In this document: piece by piece, positions 1 to 4,691 of the stretch | Position numbering within the stretch: position 1 is the stretch's first letter | How the letters are laid out: every line of letters begins with the position of its first letter | From: Patescibacteria group bacterium | GTDB lineage: Bacteria; Patescibacteriota; Microgenomatia; UBA1400; MFAQ01 | Direction of reading: 5' to 3' | Length of the DNA stretch: 5,395 bases | Assembly (NCBI GenBank): GCA_018817845.1 | Contig: JAHITH010000031.1 | Span: forward strand, 1 to 5,395 | Translations under genes and position numbers: made by a program | Notes under the pieces: model-generated | The model's input: only the letters and a program-made list of their open reading frames with translations | What the model was told of the DNA's origin: nothing | The model's database searches: none

Positions 1-1473
1 AACGAACCAACTTCACCTTTACCCGACCAAGTTTTGCCAGAGCAAAATTTAGATGGGATTCCACCTCTCCCATCAGAGACTCCTCCACCGCCCCCAAACT
101 ATCAACCACCAGAACCAGTTGCCGCCCCACCTAAAATCAAACTTTCTACTACAAAAATTATTCCCATAATCGCTGGGGTATTAATTCTTGGTCTAATTAT
201 CTTTTTTGCCATAAAGCTTTTAAATAAAAAGCCAGCCACTTCTCAAACAACTCCGATTAAGATAACCACAATTACTTACTGGGGGCTATGGGAACCTCTC
301 TCAGTCATGCAGCCGGTTATCACCGCCTTCGAGAAAGACAACCCCACTATAAAAATAAACTACATCTCTCAATCTCATAAGGATTACCAGCAAAGACTAA
401 GCAACGCCCTTACCAGCCAAGATCCTCCAGACATTGTTAGACTCCACACCAGCTGGTTGCCAATGTATATAACCGATCTTTTACCAGCTCCTGCCAACAC
501 CGTCTCTACTACTCAAATAGAAACAAATTTCTACCCCACCATTACTTCAACCCTAAGCTTAAACAACCAAGTCTACGGAGTACCAATCGCCGCAGAAGGA
601 TTAGCTCTCTTCATTAATTCCACCATGTACCAACAGGCCTCGCTTCAGGTACCAGAAACCTGGGAAGACTTAAGAAGCAACGCCAAAAAATTAATTATAA
701 AAAATCCTGAAACTGGTAAGATTGTAAGGGCTGGTGTAGCTTTAGGAACCACCAACAATGTAGCCCATTGGCCAGATATTGTCTCTCTAATGCTCCTACA
801 AAATGGAGTTAATCTTTTTGATCCCCAACCCCAGTCCGTTATCGATGCTCTTACTTTTTATACTCTTTTTGCTACCAGCGACCAAGTTTGGGACTCTACT
901 TTTCCAGACTCTATTAGCGCTTTCGCCAATGGCAAAGTAGCCATGGTGTTCGCTCCAAGCTGGAGAGCTGTAGAAATTCAAACCATTAACCCCACTCTCT
1001 CTTGGTATACGGCTCCAGTACCCCAACTTCCAGACACTCCGTCTGTTTCTTGGGCATCCATCTGGTTCGAGGCTGTCCCCAAAAACGCCCCCCACTATCA
1101 AGAAGCCTGGCAGTTTTTAAACTTCTTAAGTTCTGCCAAAGCTCAACAGCTTCTTTTCGAGTCAGCCGCCAAAGACAGGGGGGTGCCTCAACCACCAGCC
1201 AGTAAGGCAGTAGCTTCTCTTGCCCAGCAAAATCCAATTTTGGAACCCTACATTACCAGTCTGCCAACCGCTAGAACCTTTTATACCACTTCTCTTACCC
1301 ACGATCAATCAACCGGCTTAAGCTCAAGATTAATAAAATATCTAGAGGACGCAGTTAATTCCATATCCACTGGTCAACAACAAGAAGGAGTAGTCAACAC
1401 CATGATTTTAGGCTTCAACCAAGTTCTTAGCCAATTTGGTCTAGTCACCCCAGCTCCACAACCAGCTCAATGA
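1..1473 (+). CDS. Membrane-anchored extracellular solute-binding protein, family 1 (5' partial)
   Basis: This resembles the substrate-binding component of ABC sugar/oligosaccharide importers (SBP_bac_1, MalE/UgpB-like). The frame is open to base 1. The first in-window start is TTG at 34, but upstream codons (NEPTSPLPDQV) continue the same Pro-rich style, so the true start probably lies outside. Counting from that TTG, residues 1-41 are Pro-rich and probably cytoplasmic, 42-63 are one hydrophobic helix (about nt 157-222), and the rest is an extracytoplasmic two-lobe binding domain. Family-like stretches are ITYWGLWEP near the domain start, DPPDIVRLHTSW, YGVPIAAEGLALFIN, VPETWEDL, ANGKVAMVFAPSW and the C-terminal EAWQFLNFLSS. 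There is no lipobox cysteine; the helix replaces the lipid anchor. It overlaps the next gene by 4 nt (ATGA). No permease or ATPase partner is visible, so the ligand and any transport role are unknown; sensing or surface capture is possible. Confidence 0.88.
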   Translation, partial: NEPTSPLPDQVLPEQNLDGIPPLPSETPPPPPNYQPPEPVAAPPKIKLSTTKIIPIIAGVLILGLIIFFAIKLLNKKPATSQTTPIKITTITYWGLWEPLSVMQPVITAFEKDNPTIKINYISQSHKDYQQRLSNALTSQDPPDIVRLHTSWLPMYITDLLPAPANTVSTTQIETNFYPTITSTLSLNNQVYGVPIAAEGLALFINSTMYQQASLQVPETWEDLRSNAKKLIIKNPETGKIVRAGVALGTTNNVAHWPDIVSLMLLQNGVNLFDPQPQSVIDALTFYTLFATSDQVWDSTFPDSISAFANGKVAMVFAPSWRAVEIQTINPTLSWYTAPVPQLPDTPSVSWASIWFEAVPKNAPHYQEAWQFLNFLSSAKAQQLLFESAAKDRGVPQPPASKAVASLAQQNPILEPYITSLPTARTFYTTSLTHDQSTGLSSRLIKYLEDAVNSISTGQQQEGVVNTMILGFNQVLSQFGLVTPAPQPAQ

Positions 1474-2288
1474 CGCTATTAGAGGTTGAAAAAACAATTA
1501 AATACTCAAGCTTCTTTGGTGCATCTCTTACTTTAAAGGAACTCCATTTGTGGCTAATCTCACCTCACATTCATTCATTTATGGAAGTATCTAATTTCAT
1601 ATCCAAACACCCGGCACTTCAAAAGCAACTAATCTCTAAACATGATCAAAAAAAAACTAGACTTACTAAGCAGAAAACCAAAAGCATTCAGAAACTAATA
1701 TCTGTTTTAAAATGCATCCCCAGTATCCAACTAATCGCCTTAACCGGTTCTCTTTCAATTGGCAATCCCAAAAAATACGATGACATAGATTTAATGATTA
1801 TCACCTCTCCAAACACCCTCTGGCTTACTAGACCACTTGTTATCTTACTTACCTCTCTTTTATCTAGTCGGAGAAAACCAGGCGAACCCCTGGGGTTGAA
1901 CAATCAAGTCTGTATAAACCTATGGCTAGACCAAACAAGCCTTATGGTTCCCAAGAAAAAACAAAACCTTTACACCGCCCACGAAGTTCTACAAACAAAA
2001 CCCCTATTCGACAGGGGAGGAGTCCATCAACAATTTATAAGAGTCAATTCCTGGACTCGCAAACACCTTGCCACCGCCCACGAGCGAAAGTCTCCCCCGG
2101 GGTTGTGTTGCGCCTGCGGCGAACCCCGGGGGTGGCTGAAGCAAACCCTAAACCTCCTCTTCTTCACCTCCCAACACCTCTATATGAAATCTAAAATCAC
2201 CAACGAACACATCACCCTCCATTCCGCCTACTTCCACCCCCGCAACCTCTACCCCCAAATAAAAAAATCTCTTAAGCAAACTGCCTAA
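1470..2288 (+). CDS. Nucleotidyltransferase-fold protein with N-terminal helical domain
   Basis: A 272-residue protein with a Pol-beta-type nucleotidyltransferase signature: G93-S94 in LTGSLSIG, then D105-x-D107 in YDDIDLMI. A plausible third carboxylate is D154 at the end of the strand VCINLWLD. Residues about 10-35 (SSFFGASLTLKELHLWLI) look like the small winged-helix-like segment that often precedes this domain. The C-terminal half (HEVLQTKPLFDRGG, NSWTRKHL, HSAYFHPRN) is helical; the substrate is not predictable. The ATG overlaps the upstream TGA and has no Shine-Dalgarno sequence, which suggests translational coupling. Two oddities stand out. Residues about 206-224 are encoded by a GC-rich hairpin and look like an in-frame insertion. 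The last 20 codons lie in a direct repeat whose second copy is 2.4 kb downstream, so the present C-terminus (KKSLKQTA) is probably a replacement. Its 3' end overlaps the convergent antitoxin gene by 17 bp. Confidence 0.75.
   Translation: MTLLEVEKTIKYSSFFGASLTLKELHLWLISPHIHSFMEVSNFISKHPALQKQLISKHDQKKTRLTKQKTKSIQKLISVLKCIPSIQLIALTGSLSIGNPKKYDDIDLMIITSPNTLWLTRPLVILLTSLLSSRRKPGEPLGLNNQVCINLWLDQTSLMVPKKKQNLYTAHEVLQTKPLFDRGGVHQQFIRVNSWTRKHLATAHERKSPPGLCCACGEPRGWLKQTLNLLFFTSQHLYMKSKITNEHITLHSAYFHPRNLYPQIKKSLKQTA
2089..2137. repeat. GC-rich palindromic element inside the nucleotidyltransferase gene
   Basis: A perfect 11-bp inverted repeat, CCCCCGGGGTT (2094-2104) and AACCCCGGGGG (2122-2132), encloses a 17-nt loop. 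The loop contains a second small stem, CGCC-TGC-GGCG (2111-2121). The outer stem extends to 2089/2137 with one mismatch and one G-U pair. It is far more GC-rich than its surroundings and encodes S-P-P-G-L-C-C-A-C-G-E-P-R-G-W without breaking the frame. This resembles protein-coding palindromic elements such as the Rickettsia RPEs in principle only; no family was identified. The structure is directly visible, and mobility is inferred. Confidence 0.7.
2224..2267 (+). repeat. Left direct repeat (att-like) at nucleotidyltransferase 3' end
   Basis: Bases 2224-2260 are identical to 4621-4657 (37/37). The match continues to 2267/4664 with one mismatch (2261 A versus 4658 T), and CTTAAG recurs shortly after (2271-2276 and 4672-4677). 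This copy encodes AYFHPRNLYPQ and the following lysines at the end of the nucleotidyltransferase. It marks the left edge of the islet; the antitoxin stop codon lies only 5 bp beyond it. Confidence 0.9.
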
Positions 2289-2577
2289 AATAATCAGTCT
2301 TTTTATATAACTCTTTTTCTACCCTCTCAGATAAAAACATCTTCATCAACGATTGATAGGGCACATCTTTAGAGTTAGCTATCTCTTTAATTCTAGACAA
2401 CAAATAGCCTGGTAGTCGCAGAGAAATAGATTCCGTGGTTGGTTTCAGTTTAGACAAGTCAAGTTTAATAGGCTTATCCATGTCAAAATACTCAGTCGAG
2501 TCAGCATTAACCCAAAAATCCCTTTCTTTGTCTTTGTTTTTGAACTTAGGTATGGCTTTTATATTTTTATTTTTCAT
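2272..2577 (-). CDS. brnA: CopG-family (BrnA-like) antitoxin
   Basis: A 101-residue antitoxin expected to bind and neutralise the BrnT-like toxin and to repress their shared promoter. The N-terminal segment IPKFKNKDKERDFW (residues 9-22), followed by DSTEYFD (26-32), is typical of the CopG_antitoxin/BrnA group and probably contacts the toxin. Residues 50-84 form a ribbon-helix-helix: strand SISLRLP, helix YLLSRIKEIANSK, then VPYQSLMKMFLSERV. The ATG at 2577 overlaps the end of the toxin gene by 11 nt and has a good Shine-Dalgarno sequence, unlike the toxin. Its stop codon lies beside the left islet repeat, and its last 17 bp overlap the convergent nucleotidyltransferase gene. The toxin-first gene order matches known brnTA operons. 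The family call is secure; the symbol is by analogy. Confidence 0.88.
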   Translation of the reverse strand: MKNKNIKAIPKFKNKDKERDFWVNADSTEYFDMDKPIKLDLSKLKPTTESISLRLPGYLLSRIKEIANSKDVPYQSLMKMFLSERVEKELYKKTDYFRQFA

Positions 2578-2860
2578 ACTGTCTCCTTTCTTTTTTATTT
2601 TGACTTCTAGCTGAAATAATTCTAATTTTCTTGTTTCTAATAGTAAAAATAACTGTTAGTTTCCTAAAATTATTTGTTATTCCATAAGCTACAAACCTTG
2701 CCTCTTTCTTAGAGTGGTCTTTGTCCGGAAATATTTTTAAAGGTTTAATAAAAAATATTTCCTCAGCTTCCTTATCCTTATAATGTACTTTATGTTTCTC
2801 CCAATTTTTGTCTGTGTTTCCCTGGTCCCAATCAAAAGCAATAGGAGCAGGTAACTTCAT
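2567..2860 (-). CDS. brnT: BrnT-family toxin (DUF497)
   Basis: A 97-residue protein with the full BrnT pattern: opening FDWDQGNTDKNWEKHKV (residues 9-25), a helix DKEAEEIFF, the central DHSKKEARFVAYGIT (48-62), a strand pair LTVIFTIRNKKIRIISAR (68-85), and the closing KKERRQYEK. BrnT proteins have a RelE-like fold and act as ribonucleases that stop translation until bound by BrnA. The conserved basic and aromatic positions appear intact, so activity is plausible. The length is normal for the family. It is first in a two-gene leftward operon and overlaps the antitoxin start by 11 nt. The start at 2860 has no Shine-Dalgarno sequence, and a promoter -10 lies only 7 nt upstream, implying a leaderless or nearly leaderless mRNA. 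Confidence 0.9.
   Translation of the reverse strand: MKLPAPIAFDWDQGNTDKNWEKHKVHYKDKEAEEIFFIKPLKIFPDKDHSKKEARFVAYGITNNFRKLTVIFTIRNKKIRIISARSQNKKERRQYEK
2583..2587 (-). promoter_or_regulatory. Ribosome binding site of the antitoxin gene
   Basis: AGGAG, within AAAGGAGA on the minus strand, sits 5 nt before the antitoxin ATG. It supports the start at 2577 and is the only clear Shine-Dalgarno sequence noted in the window. It could let the antitoxin be translated more efficiently than the toxin from the same mRNA. Confidence 0.75.
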
Positions 2861-2867
2861 AAAATAA

Positions 2868-2897
2868 AGTATATCACCATAATATACACCCTGTCAA
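2868..2897 (-). promoter_or_regulatory. Promoter of the toxin-antitoxin operon
   Basis: On the minus strand there is a -35 TTGACA (2892-2897), an 18-bp spacer and a -10 TATACT (2868-2873). The expected transcription start is at about 2861-2860, at the toxin ATG. Both hexamers are close to the sigma-70 consensus. Confidence 0.65.
2869..2887. promoter_or_regulatory. Candidate antitoxin operator palindrome
   Basis: GTATAT (2869-2874) and ATATAC (2882-2887) form an inverted repeat with a 7-bp centre that covers the toxin -10 and part of the spacer. Ribbon-helix-helix antitoxins commonly autoregulate through such sites. The binding role is inferred from position only; AT-rich promoters can contain such palindromes by chance. 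Confidence 0.4.
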
Positions 2898-2910
2898 GTA
2901 ACAACCCCCC

Positions 2911-2936
2911 TTGACACTTATCAGAAATGCTAAAAT
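2911..2936 (+). promoter_or_regulatory. Promoter of the small secreted-protein gene
   Basis: TTGACA at 2911-2916 and an extended -10 TG-C-TAAAAT (2928-2936) lie upstream of the ATG at 2943, with 6 nt between the -10 and the ATG. The 14-bp spacer is shorter than normal, so the extended -10 may carry most of the activity. The -35 lies back to back with the toxin -35, as CTTGACA and TGTCAAG arms 11 bp apart. No Shine-Dalgarno sequence is present, which suggests a leaderless mRNA. Confidence 0.45.
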
Positions 2937-2942
2937 AAACCA

Positions 2943-3365
2943 ATGGAACCAAACAATCCAGTAGGAACGCAACCTACCCAACTCATTCCAACCAAGAAAA
3001 CCCCTTGGTTTCTCATTATCCTAATCATCCTCCTTGCCAGCACCACCGGCATCTTCGCTTATAAATATTTCCAACTAAAACAACAACTAGACCAACTCAG
3101 CCTCATCCCCGAACCCACTCCAACCCCCGACCCCACCGCAAACTGGCAAACACATTGCTCGAGTAATCCTGGTAGTTCAGTATCACTCTGTGAAGATAAT
3201 ATCATTGTGATAGGCTCAAATCTTCCCGGAGGCGGAATTACTTATGTGAAAAATGGAGAAAAAACACAATGCCCAGTAGTTGCACCCAGCCTAATAAGTC
3301 AGGCTTGTAAAAATTACTCCAAACTCGAACTCAATTGTTCTGAAAACCTTTGTATTTCAAACTAG
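2943..3365 (+). CDS. Small membrane-anchored secreted protein with six cysteines, unknown function
   Basis: A 140-residue protein whose family I do not recognise. Residues 1-20 are a short polar, probably cytoplasmic tail (MEPNNPVGTQPTQLIPTKKT), and about 22-40 are one membrane helix (WFLIILIILLASTTGIFAY). A short amphipathic stretch, KYFQLKQQLDQL, and a P/T linker (PEPTPTPDPTANW) follow. The remaining roughly 70 residues are extracytoplasmic and contain six cysteines, an even number compatible with three disulfides. The anchor and linker look like a module common on CPR surface proteins. Codon use is C-rich up to about nt 3150 and more A/T-rich after, so the gene may be a fusion of a host-type anchor with a different outer domain. 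It is divergent from the toxin operon and 100 bp upstream of the ATPase gene. A surface or adhesin-like role is only a guess. Confidence 0.65.
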   Translation: MEPNNPVGTQPTQLIPTKKTPWFLIILIILLASTTGIFAYKYFQLKQQLDQLSLIPEPTPTPDPTANWQTHCSSNPGSSVSLCEDNIIVIGSNLPGGGITYVKNGEKTQCPVVAPSLISQACKNYSKLELNCSENLCISN

Positions 3366-3406
3366 TCTCGCCTTTCAATTCACCAATTAATTCTTTGTTT
3401 TTGACA

Positions 3407-3430
3407 CTCCAATTTGGTACCAAACTGGAG
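3407..3430. promoter_or_regulatory. 24-bp palindrome upstream of the ATPase promoter
   Basis: The segment centred on GGTACC (3416-3421) is a 24-bp palindrome with one mismatched pair, its arms starting CTCCAA and ending CTGGAG. It ends 1 bp before the ATPase -35. A third CTCCAA (3440-3445) lies inside the -35/-10 spacer. TTGACA precedes CTCCAA in both direct copies (3401 and 3432). It looks more like an operator than a terminator because no T-run follows on either strand. Confidence 0.5.
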
Positions 3431-3431
3431 C

Positions 3432-3459
3432 TTGACATACTCCAATATTGTAGTAAAAT
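3432..3459 (+). promoter_or_regulatory. Promoter of the AAA ATPase gene
   Basis: -35 TTGACA (3432-3437), 16-bp spacer, -10 TAAAAT (3454-3459), with the ATG 6 nt after the -10. The predicted start of transcription is at or next to the A of the ATG, so the mRNA would be leaderless; no Shine-Dalgarno sequence is present. Confidence 0.65.
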
Positions 3460-3465
3460 GCTTAT

Positions 3466-4671
3466 ATGTCTATATTAAAGCGGGCCATAGAAATTGATAT
3501 AAATGCTTACATTAAAAGCAACGAAACTAAAATTTTGTTTATTTGGGGACCAAGACGTTCGGGTAAAACTACCTTAATAAATAAACTAGCCAAAAAATTC
3601 AACGTAGCAAAGTACAACTTTGATCTAGCCTCAGATCGTGATAAATTTGCACCCAGGCGTGAAGTTCTTGAAAAAATTGTTAAAGAAAACAATATAATAT
3701 TAATCGACGAAGTCCAAAGTCATCCTGGATCCACTATCATCCTTAAATTATTGCATGATGAATTCAATGTCAATGTTATTGCTACCGGAAGTTCAGAATT
3801 GCGGCAAAAATCAGGCCAGAAATTTGATTCTTTAGCAGGACGATTTAACGAAATTTATTGCCTACCGCTTTCCATTAAAGAAATCGCTGACAATGTAAAT
3901 CCTAAAGATTCAGAAAGAGAGAATTTCTACAAAAACACCGCTATTAATTCCCAAATATGGGGTACATACCCAGAGGTTTATACACAAAACAATATCTCTG
4001 AAAACAAGCGAATTGATCTTCTACAACGAATACTTGACACTTATGTTCTTAAAGATATTGTCGATATTTACGAACTCAAAAATCAAAAGTTAGCCAAAGA
4101 TATTTTAACTAAAGTTGCCTTACAATTAGGGTCCGAAGTCTCAATTCGTGAAATCGCCAACTCCCTAGGTGCATACCACACAACAGTTTCAAATTATCTT
4201 GAGATATTTATTAAAAACTACATTTTAATTCCTCTTCCATCATTTAAAACAAACACAAGGAAAGCTGTTTCAGAGAACCGTAAGCTTTATTTCTATGATT
4301 TAGGTATTCGTAATATGTTAATTCAAGATTTTAGAGATTTAGAGCTTCGTCAAGATAAAGGAGGTGTGTTTGAGAACTTTATTATGATAGAGCTCGAAAA
4401 AACGCGTCGCCTCACCAACACAAAAGTAAATTTTTATTTTTATCGTGAATATGGTGGCAAAGAAATAGATTTAATTATTGAAGATTATAAAAAGAATTAT
4501 ATTACCGTGGAAATTAAACAAAACAAAGGTAAATCGCGAGACATTTTCCCAATTAAAAATATTTCAAAAGTTATCACCTCCAGAAATTATTTCGAGAAAT
4601 TACCAACTATACTCCCAACGCCGCCTACTTCCACCCCCGCAACCTCTACCCCCAAATTAAAAAACATCTAA
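3466..4671 (+). CDS. AAA ATPase with DUF4143 C-terminal domain
   Basis: A 401-residue protein of the widespread AAA_14 + DUF4143 family, whose cellular role is not established. Walker A is GPRRSGKT (residues 28-35); Walker B is IILIDEVQ with D81-E82. The sensor-like TGSS is at 107-110, followed by SLAGRF (122-127). A winged-helix-like region (VSIREIANSLGAYHTTVSNYLEIFIKNYIL) spans about 225-255. The C-terminal domain has a PD-(D/E)xK-like pattern: GGKEID (E333, D335) then VEIK (E349, K351), a restriction-endonuclease-type core that may or may not cut DNA. The normal family end is expected near SRNYFEKLP (about 373-381). Residues 386-401 (PPTSTPATSTPKLKNI) are the right direct repeat read out of its original frame, so this tail is acquired. 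The gene ends 20 nt before yidC, and read-through may now express the insertase. It is A/T-richer than the flanking genes. DNA-linked, defence-like or regulatory roles are open. Confidence 0.9.
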   Translation: MSILKRAIEIDINAYIKSNETKILFIWGPRRSGKTTLINKLAKKFNVAKYNFDLASDRDKFAPRREVLEKIVKENNIILIDEVQSHPGSTIILKLLHDEFNVNVIATGSSELRQKSGQKFDSLAGRFNEIYCLPLSIKEIADNVNPKDSERENFYKNTAINSQIWGTYPEVYTQNNISENKRIDLLQRILDTYVLKDIVDIYELKNQKLAKDILTKVALQLGSEVSIREIANSLGAYHTTVSNYLEIFIKNYILIPLPSFKTNTRKAVSENRKLYFYDLGIRNMLIQDFRDLELRQDKGGVFENFIMIELEKTRRLTNTKVNFYFYREYGGKEIDLIIEDYKKNYITVEIKQNKGKSRDIFPIKNISKVITSRNYFEKLPTILPTPPTSTPATSTPKLKNI

Positions 4672-4676
4672 CTTAA
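4620..4676 (+). pseudogene. Stranded 3' end of the nucleotidyltransferase gene
   Basis: Read in the nucleotidyltransferase frame, this stretch gives AAYFHPRNLYPQIKKHLT and a TAA stop at 4674-4676. It matches the present C-terminus (SAYFHPRNLYPQIKK, then SLKQTA). The stop is 15 nt before the yidC-like ATG, a normal operon spacing. It is best explained as the original gene end displaced by the islet. It has no start of its own, and its DNA is largely shared with the ATPase tail. The DNA identity is certain; which copy is ancestral is inferred. Confidence 0.65.
4621..4664 (+). repeat. Right direct repeat (att-like)
   Basis: This is the second copy of the islet repeat, identical to 2224-2260 over the first 37 bp and to 2267 with one mismatch. 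The ATPase gene crosses it in one frame. The nucleotidyltransferase frame also stays open through it. It marks the right edge of the islet. Confidence 0.9.
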
Positions 4677-4691
4677 GTTATACTTAACCCA

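Larger units (their letters stand above)
2261..4657. mobile_element. Putative 2.4 kb genomic islet bounded by direct repeats
   Basis: The segment contains a toxin-antitoxin pair, a small secreted protein and an AAA/DUF4143 ATPase, bounded by the 37-bp repeat; one repeat unit spans 2397 bp. The toxin-antitoxin and ATPase genes use more A/T-ending codons than the flanking C-rich genes. Reading the right repeat in the nucleotidyltransferase frame recovers a C-terminus and a stop 15 nt before yidC, which fits insertion into a gene 3' end. No recombinase gene, terminal inverted repeat or short target duplication typical of a transposon is visible. Exact ends within the repeats cannot be fixed. A duplication followed by deletion is the main alternative. 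Confidence 0.6.

Noticed and set aside
34..36. TTG as the true start of the solute-binding protein
   Set aside because: The frame is open to base 1 with the same Pro-rich character, and there is no ribosome site before the TTG; the gene most likely starts outside the window.
796..1237. Antisense open frames opposite the solute-binding protein
   Set aside because: Their products have no recognisable domain or start signals and lie opposite a clear gene; they are shadows.
1470..1473. Alternative genetic code with UGA as glycine
   Set aside because: The solute-binding protein ends cleanly at TGA in an ATGA overlap, and no in-frame TGA was needed in any gene, so the standard bacterial code fits.
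2001..2017. CCCCT/AGGGG hairpin as another copy of the palindromic element
   Set aside because: The stem is only 5 bp, and the encoded PLFDRGG looks like native protein sequence of this family.
1973..2083. 12-bp direct repeat CACCGCCCACGA (1973-1984 and 2072-2083), encoding TAHE twice
   Set aside because: It is short, lies in one gene in the same frame, and has no accompanying structure; chance or local codon preference is enough.
3407..3430. Palindrome as a rho-independent terminator of the small secreted-protein gene
   Set aside because: No T-run follows it on the plus strand, and on the minus strand it is followed by an A-rich stretch; it abuts a promoter instead.
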